NCBI GenBank assembly: GCA_963730995.1
Contig: CAVSUB010000013.1
Span: forward strand, 1,240,001-1,304,000
Direction of reading: 5' to 3'
DNA length: 64,000 bases
DNA from: CAVSUB01 sp963730995
GTDB taxonomy: Bacteria > Acidobacteriota > Vicinamibacteria > Vicinamibacterales > 2-12-FULL-66-21
In this document: positions 56,721 through 64,000 of the stretch, piece by piece
Numbering within the stretch: the stretch's first letter is position 1
Layout: each line of letters opens with the position of its first letter
Notes under the pieces: model-generated
Seen by the model: only the letters and a program-made list of their open reading frames with translations
The model's database searches: none
Told to the model about the DNA's origin: nothing
Made by a program: the position numbers and the translations under genes

Positions 56721-57733
56721 GATGGACGTGAACCTGACGGGGCGTCCTGGACGATTTCGCGCGCAAGGCTATCGACGAGATGTTGATCCGCAAAGCGCGC
56801 GGCCATGTGGACCGCGTTGCGCACTGCCTTGGGCGACGACCGCCCGTGACCGATGATGCAGAGGCCGTTCAGACCGAGCAGCGGTGCACCGCCAAACTCG
56901 GAATAGTCGACTCGTCGCCGGAAGCGTCGAAACGCCTGGCGCGAGAGGAGGTAGCCGACTCGCGTCCCAAACGTCGACGACAGCTCCTCGTGCAGGAGTC
57001 TTTCGATCGTCTCGACGAGGCCCTCGCTGATTTTCAGTGTGACGTTCCCGGTGAACCCGTCACAGACGATCACGTCGGTGCCGCCCGCGTACACGTCACG
57101 CCCCTCGACGTTCCCGATGAAACGCACGGGTGCGGATTTCAGCAGCTTGTGCGCCTCGCGGGTCAACGGGTTGCCTTTGCTCTCTTCCTCGCCCACCGAC
57201 AGCAGCCCCACGCGCGGCGATTCACACCCGAGCGCAAGCCGCGCATACGCCGACCCAAGGAGCGCGAACTGCACCAGATGCTGGGGTCGGCATTCGACCG
57301 TCGCGCCGCAATCGAGCAGGACCGCCGGCCGGCCGCGGGTCGGAACGATTGTCGCCAGCGCGGGCCGATCGACGCCCGGCAGCCGCCCGAATGCCGCGTG
57401 CGCCGCGATCACCGAGGCGCCGGTATGTCCTGCGCTGAAGAGCGCGTCCGCCCGACGATTGCGGACCGCCTCCGCCGCGACACGAATGGATGCCCGGGGT
57501 TTTCGCCGGAGCGCGGCGGCCGCCGGCTCCGCCATCTCGACCCATTCGGGAGCATCGAGCGTCTCGATGTCCAGCGCTGTGGCGCCGGGATGCCGCCTCA
57601 GCTCGGCATCGACGACCCCGCGCGCGCCGACGAGCAGCAGCCCGATCTGCAGGTGCCTGGCCGCGACAAGGGCTCCGTCGATGATGCTGCCGGGCCCATG
57701 GTCACCGCCCATGGCGTCGATGGCGATGCGCAT
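56717..57733 (-). CDS. plsX: Phosphate acyltransferase PlsX
   Basis: Makes acyl-phosphate from acyl-ACP for phospholipid synthesis. ATG 57733 gives MRIAIDAMGGDHGPGSIIDG, the family start; a TTG just before it is not needed. Other conserved parts are DALFSAGHTGASVIAAHAAF, VGLLSVGEEESKGNPLTREA and TDVIVCDGFTGNVTLKISEG. 338 residues. A spacer of about 200 nt with repeats separates it from rpmF. Confidence 0.96.
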   Translation of the reverse strand: MRIAIDAMGGDHGPGSIIDGALVAARHLQIGLLLVGARGVVDAELRRHPGATALDIETLDAPEWVEMAEPAAAALRRKPRASIRVAAEAVRNRRADALFSAGHTGASVIAAHAAFGRLPGVDRPALATIVPTRGRPAVLLDCGATVECRPQHLVQFALLGSAYARLALGCESPRVGLLSVGEEESKGNPLTREAHKLLKSAPVRFIGNVEGRDVYAGGTDVIVCDGFTGNVTLKISEGLVETIERLLHEELSSTFGTRVGYLLSRQAFRRFRRRVDYSEFGGAPLLGLNGLCIIGHGRSSPKAVRNAVHMAARFADQHLVDSLAREIVQDAPSGSRPS

Positions 57734-57734
57734 C

Positions 57735-57925
57735 AAAACAGCTTCCAGCTGCCAGCTGTCAGCTCCCAGCCTCCCCGCGATTCCAGCACGAGCGCGGAAC
57801 CCGGACGCCCGACACCCTCGAGAAGGCGAAGGCTCGATTCTGCTGGCGCATCAAGCCGAAGGTGCGTCCCCGTCTGGGAAATCAAGACCGGAGCTGGAAG
57901 CTGGGAGTTGGAAGCTGGAAACCTG
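57735..57925. repeat. AGCTTCC-type inverted cassette between rpmF and plsX
   Basis: The left arm (57738-57773) is CAGCTTCCAGCTGCCAGCTG and TCAGCTCCCAGCC. A core of about 115 nt follows. The right arm (57890-57922) is CGGAGCTGGAAGCTGGGAGT and TGGAAGCTGGAAACC, the reverse complement type. The arms could pair over about 25 bp with few mismatches. The cassette splits the fatty-acid operon just before plsX. Confidence 0.8.
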
Positions 57926-57930
57926 AACAA

Positions 57931-58113
57931 TCAGCCTTCGTCGACCGCCCTCACCTGGCGGCCCTTGTAGTAGCCGCAGTGCGGACAGACATGATGTGGG
58001 GACTTCGCTTCCTGGCACTGCGGGCACGTGCCCGACGGGACCGCTTTGAGCGCGTCGTGCGTGCGGCGCTTCGCGGTCCTCGTCTTCGAGTGCCGGCGCT
58101 TTGGATTGGGCAT
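57931..58113 (-). CDS. rpmF: 50S ribosomal protein L32
   Basis: Small ribosomal protein with a zinc ribbon. 60 residues: MPNPKRRHSKTRTAKRRTHD, then TCPQCQEAKSPHHVCPHCGY with four cysteines as two CxxC pairs. It starts 1 nt after the yceD stop. The yceD-rpmF-plsX-fab order is classic. Confidence 0.96.
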   Translation of the reverse strand: MPNPKRRHSKTRTAKRRTHDALKAVPSGTCPQCQEAKSPHHVCPHCGYYKGRQVRAVDEG

Positions 58114-58114
58114 C

Positions 58115-58649
58115 TCAGTTCTCCTTCTGACGGTTCAGGAGCCCCTTCAGGGCTGCCAGCCGGGGATCTTCCCATCGGGGCTTACACTCGCAGCTCGAGC
58201 GATTGAGGTTGGTCCCGCACACGGCACACAGCCCCTGGCACGCCTCGCTGCAGAGCGGCTTCATCGGCAGCGCCAGCTGAAATTGCTCGCGCAGGAGGTC
58301 GATGACGTCGACGACGCCCTCGCGATAATACGCACGTCGTCAGGTCGTCCTCGCCCACTTCGTGGTCGCCCTCGCCGCTGTTCTCGCTCTGCGGAACGTA
58401 TCGCAGCTCGAAAGGCGCATCGACCGCAATCTCGTACGGCTCGAGGCACCGCCCGCACTCCAGCTCGAGCCGCGTAGACACGCGTCCGGCGACGCGAAAC
58501 ACGTCCGCGCTCGCCTTCTCGACGTCCATCGAGAGGTGGACCGGTGCCGAGACACGGTAGTCCTCATCCGGCGGCTCGAACGCGGCGGCTTCGAACGTCC
58601 GTTCGACATGCGCCCGATCACCGTGGAGCTGCCTGAGGTCGAACAACAT
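58115..58649 (-). CDS. yceD: YceD / DUF177 family protein, one frameshift
   Basis: Linked in many bacteria to 23S rRNA accumulation and always next to rpmF. ATG 58649 gives MLFDLRQLHGDRAHVERTFE, then the CxxC-bearing RVSTRLELECGRCLEPYEIA and VDAPFELRYVPQSENSGEGD. A one-base shift near 58335 leads to YYREGVVDVIDLLREQFQLA, PMKPLCSEACQGLCAVCGTN and WEDPRLAALKGLLNRQKEN, the family's conserved C-terminal block. About 178 residues. Confidence 0.88.
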
Positions 58650-58687
58650 GATCTAGACCGTCCCATCGGGACGGGCGGGAACCCGTC

Positions 58688-58693
58688 ATTATA
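58688..58693 (-). promoter_or_regulatory. -10 box of the yceD-rpmF-plsX-fab operon
   Basis: A perfect TATAAT on the minus strand sits 38 nt before the yceD ATG. The position expected for the -35 box falls in the heptamer array (GGAAGC), which is a poor match. Confidence 0.5.
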
Positions 58694-58699
58694 GCTGGA

Positions 58700-58790
58700 A
58701 AATGCTTCCAGCTTCCAGCTTCCAGCTTCCCGCTTCCGCTTCCGCGCTTCCCGCTACCCGCTACCGTACCGTGACTCAGGCCTATTGACA
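58700..58790. repeat. AGCTTCC tandem heptamers decaying into CGCTTCC
   Basis: At least three exact AGCTTCC units (58709-58731) follow TGCTTCC, then run into degenerate CGCTTCC and CGCTACC units up to about 58765. Only one arm is visible; the sequence beyond holds unrelated GACTG-type short repeats (58800-58850). It lies directly upstream of the yceD promoter. Confidence 0.75.
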
Positions 58791-58853
58791 ATGTGACTGA
58801 CGACCGCGACTGAAGACTGCCGACCGCCGACTGTGAGACCGCCGACTGGAGAG

Positions 58854-59903
58854 TCATAATTCGGTAAGCGACACCCAGGGCTTTGGAATGAACAGCTGCT
58901 CGTAGAGGTTGACCGCGTAGCGGTCCGTCATCCCGGCCAGAAAGTCCCGCGCGGCGGCGTCCAGCCCTTCAGCGGCGATCACGCGCGCGTCGAGGAACGT
59001 GGCCGGCTCTTCACGCACTTTGGTCCAGAGGCCTCCCAATATGCCCGAGGCCTTCTTGAACTCGGCTGTCGCAAGCTCGTTCTCGTAGACGGCGTCGAAG
59101 AGAAACGCACGCAGCCCGACTGTGGCGTCAAGCACGTTCTGGCTCATGCGAATCTCGGTCATCCCCCCGGCGAGCGTCTCGAGGACGACGTCGGTGACCA
59201 TACGCCCGATGCGCTCGGATGACGACCGCCCGAGCACCTCGACTCTCGCCGCCGGCAAGTCCTCGTCTCGAAGTAGTCCCGCCCGAACGGCATCGTCGAT
59301 GTCGTGATTCACATAGGCGATGATGTCCGCCACTCGCGCGATCTGGCCCTCGATCGTGCTCGCGCGGTGCTCGGGATCGGCGCCGACAGGCATACCACTC
59401 TTCCCCTTCGAGTGGCGTGCGATGCCGTCGCGAACTTCCCACGTCAGATTCAACCCCACGCCGTCGTGCTCGAGGATGTCGACGATGCGAAGGCTTTGCT
59501 CGTAGTGATTGAACCCGCCTGGCACGAGCTCGTTGATGACGCGCTCGCCGGCGTGGCCGAACGGCGTGTGCCCCAAGTCGTGCCCGAGGGCAATCGCCTC
59601 AGTCAGCTCCTCGTTTAACCTGAGTACCTTGGCTATGCTGCGCGCGATCTGGGAAACCTCGAGTGTGTGGGTCAGCCGCGTGCGGTAGTGATCGCCTGTC
59701 GGCGCGAAGAACACTTGAGTCTTGTGTTTGAGCCGGCGGAAGGCCTTGCAGTGAATGATCCGATCGCGATCGCGCTGAAAGGCCGGCCGGATCCCGTCCT
59801 CTTCCTCCGGACGGAGCCTGCCGCGACTGTCGGCGCTTTTCGATGCCGCCGGGGCCAGAATCTCCCGTTCGCGCTGCTCCAGTTGCTCGCGGATGCTGGT
59901 CAT
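58854..59903 (-). CDS. dgt: dGTPase-like HD-domain triphosphohydrolase
   Basis: Removes triphosphate from dGTP or other dNTPs. 349 residues. N-terminal RDRDRIIHCKAFRRLKHKTQ, then the HD motifs: TRLTHTLEVSQIARSIAKVL (first His) and ALGHDLGHTPFGHAGERVIN (His-Asp pair), with DIIAYVNHDIDDAVRAGLL (last Asp). The shorter length places it in the dGTPase-like type 2 group. It follows deoB in the same direction, after a repeat cassette. Confidence 0.92.
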   Translation of the reverse strand: MTSIREQLEQREREILAPAASKSADSRGRLRPEEEDGIRPAFQRDRDRIIHCKAFRRLKHKTQVFFAPTGDHYRTRLTHTLEVSQIARSIAKVLRLNEELTEAIALGHDLGHTPFGHAGERVINELVPGGFNHYEQSLRIVDILEHDGVGLNLTWEVRDGIARHSKGKSGMPVGADPEHRASTIEGQIARVADIIAYVNHDIDDAVRAGLLRDEDLPAARVEVLGRSSSERIGRMVTDVVLETLAGGMTEIRMSQNVLDATVGLRAFLFDAVYENELATAEFKKASGILGGLWTKVREEPATFLDARVIAAEGLDAAARDFLAGMTDRYAVNLYEQLFIPKPWVSLTEL

Positions 59904-59912
59904 GAAAACAAT

Positions 59913-59993
59913 CTTCTGTAGCTCTCAGCTTTCAGCTGTCAACTGTCAGCTGTTTGGAACGTGAGCTGAAAGCCGAGAGCTGACAGCTCCATG
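59913..59993. repeat. AGCTCTC inverted cassette between dgt and deoB
   Basis: The left arm AGCTCTCAGCTTTCAGCTGT and CAACTGTCAGCT (59920-59951) faces the right arm GAGCTGAAAGCCGAGAGCTG and ACAGCT (59963-59988). The inner part CAGCTTTCAGCT / AGCTGAAAGC pairs well. A heptad-like AGCTNTC unit repeats along both arms. Confidence 0.75.
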
Positions 59994-60008
59994 GAATTCC
60001 CACCCGGC

Positions 60009-61208
60009 TCACATCAGGATCTCGTCCAGGAAGCTGCGACCGTTCGCGAGCGGACCCACGTCGAAGAGATCGGCGAGCGTCTGACCGAGGTCCGCAAAGG
60101 TGGAGCGGACGCCCAAATCGACATTCCCGCGCACCGAAGCGCCAATGGCGAACACCGGGACGTGCTCGCGCGAATGATCGGTGCTCGGCGTCGTGGGATC
60201 GTTCCCATGATCCGCGGTGACGATCAGCAGGTCGGACGTTGTCAGGCGCGGCAGAAACGTCGCGAGCCGCGCGTCGAATCGCTCGAGGTTCGCCGCGTAC
60301 CCCGCCGTGTCGTTGCGATGTCCGTATTGAGTGTCGAAGTCGACGAGATTGGCGAAGATGAGCCCGGCCTCCGTCGACAACAGCGCAGCCTCGACTTCGT
60401 CCATCCCGTGGTCGTCGCTCGTCGTGTGCACGGCGCGCGTGACACCGCGACCGGCGAAGAGATCCTCTATCTTGCCGATCGCGTGGACGGTCTTTCCGGC
60501 ATCCTTCATGCGATCCAGCAGGGTCGGCGCGAACGGCGTCAGGGCGAAGTCGCGCCGATTGGCCGTCCGCTTGAAATCTCCCGGAACGCCCACGAACGGT
60601 CGCGCGATGACGCGGCCGACGCCCAGGCCGACACCTGCCAGCTCGAAGGCGATTTCGCAATATCGATAGAGCTCCGGTACCGGGACGATCTCCTCGTGCG
60701 CCGCTATCTGGAACACGCTGTCGGCTGACGTGTAGACGATCGGCTTGCCCGTAGAGAGATGCTCGGGCCCGAGCGAGTCGATGATGGCGGTTCCCGAGGC
60801 GGGAATGTTGCCGATCGTACCTCGCCCGATCCGTGCCTCGAAGGCCTTCATGACGTCGGCTGGAAAGCCCTGAGGAAACGTCGGGAAGGCACGATCCAGG
60901 ACGAGCCCCATCAGCTCCCAGTGACCCGTCACGGAGTCCTTGCCTGGCGACGCCTCGGCCATGCGGCCAAACGCGCCAATCGGTTCCACGGCCCCGATTG
61001 CCGGCACACCGCTGACCCGATCCAGTCCGAGACGCCGCAAAGTGGGCACGCGCAGACCGACGGCTTGCGCGATGTGGCCGAGCGTGTCGCTGCCCTGGTC
61101 GCCGTACAAAGCGGCATCGGGCAGCTCGCCCGTACCGACACTATCGAGAACGATGAGGATCGCGCGCTTGGGCCGCGGCAAACGCCTGGTATCGCGCGCC
61201 TGCGGCAC
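60009..61208 (-). CDS. deoB: Phosphopentomutase
   Basis: Converts (deoxy)ribose 1-phosphate to 5-phosphate in nucleoside breakdown. 399 residues of the alkaline-phosphatase superfamily: RAILIVLDSVGTGELPDAAL (metal Asp), DSVTGHWELMGLVLDRAFPT, GLIFANLVDFDTQYGHRNDT and LLIVTADHGNDPTTPSTDHS, REHVPVFAIG for the second metal site. It starts 7 nt after the hfq stop. Confidence 0.96.
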   Translation of the reverse strand: MPQARDTRRLPRPKRAILIVLDSVGTGELPDAALYGDQGSDTLGHIAQAVGLRVPTLRRLGLDRVSGVPAIGAVEPIGAFGRMAEASPGKDSVTGHWELMGLVLDRAFPTFPQGFPADVMKAFEARIGRGTIGNIPASGTAIIDSLGPEHLSTGKPIVYTSADSVFQIAAHEEIVPVPELYRYCEIAFELAGVGLGVGRVIARPFVGVPGDFKRTANRRDFALTPFAPTLLDRMKDAGKTVHAIGKIEDLFAGRGVTRAVHTTSDDHGMDEVEAALLSTEAGLIFANLVDFDTQYGHRNDTAGYAANLERFDARLATFLPRLTTSDLLIVTADHGNDPTTPSTDHSREHVPVFAIGASVRGNVDLGVRSTFADLGQTLADLFDVGPLANGRSFLDEILM

Positions 61209-61215
61209 GGCCTGT

Positions 61216-61479
61216 TCAGGCCTCGTGGCTGGAGTAGTAGTTGCTCATGGTCCGCGGCGAGCGGATCGTCGCGATGGCGTGCTTGAAGACCATGTGATCG
61301 GCGCCTGCGTGCTCGACGATCACGGCGAACCGATCGAAATTCTTGACTCGCCCCTCGAAGTCCGAGCCGTCCATCAATCGAATGTGCACCGCCAGCTTTT
61401 CGCGCCGCGCGTAGTTCAGGAACACGTCCTGAATGTTCGGCTGCGCAACTGAAGGACGCGACTCACGTGTCTGGGCCAT
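61216..61479 (-). CDS. hfq: RNA chaperone Hfq
   Basis: Ring-forming Sm-like protein that pairs small RNAs with mRNAs. ATG 61479 (MAQTRESRPSVAQPNIQDVF) fits the family better than an upstream in-frame start. Sm1 is KLAVHIRLMDGSDFEGRVKN with FDRFAVIVE; Sm2 is HMVFKHAIATIRSPR, close to the usual YKHAISTI. About 87 residues with a short C-terminal tail. Acidobacterial Hfq suggests an active sRNA network. The miaA-hfq order is conserved in many Gram-negatives; here the spacer is 196 nt. Confidence 0.92.
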   Translation of the reverse strand: MAQTRESRPSVAQPNIQDVFLNYARREKLAVHIRLMDGSDFEGRVKNFDRFAVIVEHAGADHMVFKHAIATIRSPRTMSNYYSSHEA

Positions 61480-61675
61480 TGCGGCGAATCTCCCGGGCAC
61501 CGGCTACTTGGAAACGGCGGCTGAATCCGTCGCAGGCGCTCTGTTGTCGCGTCTGCGGAATTCTGGCCGGACAACCACGATCATCCGCTTCTGATTCACA
61601 CGAGGACGGTCACTTCTTCGTGACCCCTGAATCGGCAGCGACCGTGGCGAACGACCGCCAAGGGTCGCCACTCAA

Positions 61676-62611
61676 TCAGTCGATGCGGGTGGCCAGGGCT
61701 CGCGTGACCTCTTCGAGAGTCTCGTCACGCTCGCCCGCGCCGTAAAACCACAGTAGGTTAGGCTCTTTCGTGAACCAGATCAACTGCCGCCGTGCGTATT
61801 TCCGGTTCTCCTGGACGATGAGCGCTCGCGTCGCCGGTTCGTCTCTCTCTCCGTGCAGGTGCTCGAGCGCCTGCCGATAGACCAATCCCGAGAACGGATG
61901 CGCGGTCTCCGGTATCCCGGAAGCGAGCAGCCCACGTATCTCGTCGAGCAACCCGCCCTCGAACTGCGCGTCGACGCGTCGGGCCACGCGGGCGGCTGTC
62001 GACTCGGCAGGGATCCTCAGCGCGATCGCGATGACCTCGTATTCAGGGAGCGGTGACTCGGTCCTGGCGAAGTGCTCGGTCAGCGGACGCCCGGTCAGTC
62101 GATAGACCTCGAGCGCGCGGATCACGCGCTTGCGATCCTGAGGCTGGATGCGGGCGCCGGACCCTGGATCGACCCGCTGGAGCATCCGATGCAGCCGCTC
62201 GGATCCACGGCGCTCCGCCACGCGTGTCAGCCGCGCGCGCAGTCCCGAGTCGCGTCCGGGGCCGGGGAAGAAGCCTCGCGTGAGCGCACGGTAGTACAGG
62301 CCCGTCCCCCCGACGAGAATCGGCAGTCTGCCTCTCGCCGAGACGTCGCGAATCGCGGCGGCCGCCTCACGCGCGTACCGCGCAGCGGAGTACTCCTCCA
62401 TCGGGTCGGCAACGTCAATGAGGTGATGAAGGATTCCGCCACGCTGATCGAACGGGATCTTGTCGGTACCGATGTCGAATCCACGATAGACCGCCGTTGA
62501 ATCGCAACTGACGACTTCGCCACCAAACCGCTGCGCCAGCGCGATGCCGAGCGTGCTCTTACCGACCGCAGTTGGCCCCAGGATGGCAACGAGCCGCGGC
62601 CGATGGCTCAC
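61676..62611 (-). CDS. miaA: tRNA dimethylallyltransferase
   Basis: Adds a dimethylallyl group to A37 of tRNAs reading UNN codons. 311 residues with a GTG start at 62611. P-loop LVAILGPTAVGKSTLGIALA, substrate Asp region VVSCDSTAVYRGFDIGTDKI, HHLIDVADPMEEYSAARYAR, LPILVGGTGLYYRALTRGFF and QDRKRVIRALEVYRLTGRPL. The GTG overlaps the stop of a 31-residue reading frame upstream. Confidence 0.95.
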   Translation of the reverse strand: MSHRPRLVAILGPTAVGKSTLGIALAQRFGGEVVSCDSTAVYRGFDIGTDKIPFDQRGGILHHLIDVADPMEEYSAARYAREAAAAIRDVSARGRLPILVGGTGLYYRALTRGFFPGPGRDSGLRARLTRVAERRGSERLHRMLQRVDPGSGARIQPQDRKRVIRALEVYRLTGRPLTEHFARTESPLPEYEVIAIALRIPAESTAARVARRVDAQFEGGLLDEIRGLLASGIPETAHPFSGLVYRQALEHLHGERDEPATRALIVQENRKYARRQLIWFTKEPNLLWFYGAGERDETLEEVTRALATRID

Positions 62612-62703
62612 GGGACCGACAGCGCCCGCACGAACGCCAGCGCGGCCAGCACGGCCAGCAGCATCATCAAGCCGATCTGCTGCGTACGGTTCGGGAGGGT
62701 CAT
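62608..62703 (-). CDS. 31-residue membrane peptide between tonB and miaA
   Basis: A very short open frame, ATG 62703 to TGA 62608, whose stop overlaps the miaA GTG start by 4 nt. The peptide opens MTLPNRTQQIGLMMLLAVLA and continues ALAFVRALSVP: a short polar start and one hydrophobic helix of about 18 residues. The 4-nt overlap and its hydrophobic nature suggest a translated leader or small membrane protein. No clear ribosome site is seen before the ATG. It might instead be chance. Confidence 0.45.
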   Translation of the reverse strand: MTLPNRTQQIGLMMLLAVLAALAFVRALSVP

Positions 62704-62718
62704 AGGCGGGTCAGGAGA

Positions 62719-62757
62719 GGGTTCCAGGGTTCTAAGGTTCTAGGGTTCAAGGGTTCA
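62719..62757. repeat. GGTTCTA-type tandem repeat upstream of miaA
   Basis: Five imperfect 7-8 nt units (GGGTTCCA, GGGTTCTA, AGGTTCTA, GGGTTCAA, GGGTTCAT) fill the spacer after the tonB stop. Same type as 16000-16034 and the left arm at 20231. Confidence 0.75.
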
Positions 62758-63714
62758 TTGGCCCGCTGGCGTTTCGTTGAAGTAGAACGTCACTGTGAAA
62801 AATGCCCTGTCGTCCGGATACTCCGGTGGCAGCTGCATCGTCGGGGTCGACGCGAGGATGGCGTTCTGCGCGGAGTGGTTGAAGGCGTCGATCGGCGATG
62901 GCCGCAGAACCTGAACGTCGGTGATACGACCGTCCTTATGGACGAAGAACGTGACGACGACCCGGCCACGCATCGACATCGCGGCGTACGGGATGAACCA
63001 GTTGCGACGAATCTGCGCCACGAAGCGGCGGAGCCACGGACCGAACTCCACGCCCTTCGTGTCGAACTGGATGGAGGGGGCAGGTTCCTGATCACCGCCC
63101 TGCGGATTCGAGAAGCTGTCCTTCTGCGCGTACTTCTGCACGTTGCGGATCGCATCGGCAATGACCCCGGCGGCTGGATCCTGCTGCGGTTTCTGCTGTG
63201 CGTTGTTAAGCGGGGCCTGCGGCGCGTTCTGGGCTTCGGGCAGCGTGAAGGTGCGTGACGGATCGGGCTGGGGCTGCGCCGGTTCGGGCTGCGGAGGCGC
63301 GGTGCGCCGGGCCTCGGCCGGGGCTGCGGCCTCGATGCGCTCGGAGGTATTGCCCCGGGCAAACGGCATCGGATTCGTCGGCTTCGGCGCCCGTTCGGTG
63401 GTTCGTGCCTGGCGGTCGATATCGGAGAGATCCGCCCGCGGCGGCGGTTTCTTCGCCTGGAGATCCACTCGCGGCTGGACGAAGACGAACTGCCGGTTTT
63501 CCTTTTCGTGTTGCAGCTCGCGCAGCCGCTGCTCCTCGAGCGCCTGCTGACGCTTGGCTTCCAGCTCCTTCATGAACGGCAGGCGCGGCGCAACGAGGAT
63601 CAGGATCACCGCGAGGAGATGGATGATCGCGGTCACCATGACGCCCTCGCGCGTCGAGAGCGGGCGCGCGAGTCTCGGCGTGTCCGGTCGCTGATCCTCG
63701 AAGTCGAAGTACAT
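62755..63714 (-). CDS. TonB-family energy transducer
   Basis: An inner-membrane protein of 319 residues that links proton-motive force to outer-membrane receptors. A cytoplasmic start is followed by one membrane helix (VMVTAIIHLLAVILILVAPR, about 25-45). A charged helix and a long Pro/Gln-rich periplasmic spacer come next (TAPPQPEPAQPQPDPSRTFT). The C-terminal TonB_C-like domain (about 225-315) has LRRFVAQIRRNWFIPYAAMS, MRGRVVVTFFVHKDGRITDV and FTVTFYFNETPAGQ. A TolA role is possible. It may serve receptors such as the one at 20424-23333. Confidence 0.85.
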   Translation of the reverse strand: MYFDFEDQRPDTPRLARPLSTREGVMVTAIIHLLAVILILVAPRLPFMKELEAKRQQALEEQRLRELQHEKENRQFVFVQPRVDLQAKKPPPRADLSDIDRQARTTERAPKPTNPMPFARGNTSERIEAAAPAEARRTAPPQPEPAQPQPDPSRTFTLPEAQNAPQAPLNNAQQKPQQDPAAGVIADAIRNVQKYAQKDSFSNPQGGDQEPAPSIQFDTKGVEFGPWLRRFVAQIRRNWFIPYAAMSMRGRVVVTFFVHKDGRITDVQVLRPSPIDAFNHSAQNAILASTPTMQLPPEYPDDRAFFTVTFYFNETPAGQ

Positions 63715-63728
63715 CAGTGGGTTACGAG

Positions 63729-63734
63729 ATTATA
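63729..63734 (-). promoter_or_regulatory. -10 box upstream of the tonB homologue
   Basis: A perfect TATAAT on the minus strand ends 14 nt before the ATG at 63714. Predicted leader is about 8 nt, too short for a normal ribosome site. Confidence 0.45.
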
Positions 63735-64000
63735 TCAGGTTCCGATGCCATCGGAGTGCGACTTGCCGGCGACTCGTCCCTTCCGAACCGCCGAGAACGA
63801 GCGCACGAACACGGAACCTCCAGGACCTCATCGAATATCAGAACCCCGAACCTTCAGCATTCTGGAACCCTGGACCGAGACCCCGTCTTCCCGTTTTCCG
63901 CAACGTAGAGATAGACGATGCCGAACGTCAGAGGGACGGCACGCACTCGGCTAAAGCCCGAACTTTCACACATTTGTAAAAACTCCGGCGGTGACGGAAA
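63735..64000. other. Right-edge region without a recognised gene
   Basis: I see no credible coding sequence here. The stretch 63810-63880 has scattered GGAACC / GAACCCC / TGGAACCCTGG units that look like a degraded member of the GGTTCC repeat family. It precedes the tonB promoter on the minus strand. Confidence 0.4.

Noticed and set aside
51509..59993. IS ends or MITEs at the AGCTTCC cassettes
   Set aside because: The arms are tandem heptamers, not fixed terminal inverted repeats; I see no target-site duplications and no transposase remnants.

Overview
The window is a gene-dense, high-GC (roughly 65 %, estimated by eye) bacterial chromosome segment carrying almost only housekeeping genes. 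The best fit is Acidobacteriota, probably class Vicinamibacteria. The reasons are a large Oar-like TonB-dependent receptor with an N-terminal carboxypeptidase-regulatory domain, a secreted multidomain PIG-L deacetylase, a DUF1844 protein, bshC (bacillithiol synthesis), PEGA-domain and Ser/Thr kinase-like proteins, and diderm genes (lptE, a tonB homologue). No prophage, IS element, CRISPR array, tRNA or rRNA was recognised.

Layout, left to right. 1-3.7 kb (minus): cysS (runs off the left edge), a small unknown protein, ribF, an MBL hydrolase and a DUF1844 protein, divergent from mazG. 4.5-14 kb (minus): comEC, carB, carA and a pseudokinase with PEGA domains whose stop overlaps the carA start. 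14.3-23.3 kb: bshC (+), argH (-), PIG-L deacetylase (-), TonB receptor (-). 23.7-29.5 kb (+): class A PBP, parvulin lipoprotein, XdhC-family protein, nucleoside-type deaminase. 29.6-33.4 kb (+): CIRCE-controlled hrcA-grpE-dnaJ-prmA, ending in a terminator and facing rsmE (-). 34.3-41.8 kb (+): Ser/Thr kinase with a zinc ribbon, ilvE, pilT, recX, alaS, lytic transglycosylase. 41.8-44 kb: a ParB/histidine-kinase-like fusion (-), S4 protein (+), small unknown (-), rpsT (+). 44-53.3 kb (minus): etfB, etfA, ETF-QO, acyltransferase, HDAC-like, leuS, lptE, holA. 53.4-58.7 kb (minus): yceD-rpmF-plsX-fabD-fabG-acpP-fabF. 58.8-63.7 kb (minus): tonB, a 31-residue membrane peptide, miaA, hfq, deoB, dgt.

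The most unusual structure is not a gene. Many spacers carry tandem heptamer-like repeats (GGTTCTA, GGTTCAA, AGCTTCC, CAGCTCT and GATCCCC types), often as two arms in inverted orientation around a short GC-rich core. Within one cassette the two arms are complementary to each other, while their sequence differs between cassettes. One such repeat lies in frame inside prmA and lengthens the protein by about 50 residues. Two signalling proteins look catalytically degenerate: the pseudokinase before carA, and a ParB-like domain fused to a histidine-kinase-like ATPase fold. Several genes have a -10 box only 6-9 nt from the start codon, which suggests leaderless transcripts.

Sequence quality is uneven. 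Single-base indels break many essential genes (cysS, ribF, carA, carB, bshC, argH, grpE, ilvE, pilT, alaS, holA, lptE, leuS and others), with dense clusters at 1-3.3 kb and 34.8-37.6 kb. Each gene reads through in a neighbouring frame and several breaks are an extra C or G in a short run. I therefore treat them as assembly errors and annotate the reconstructed genes.
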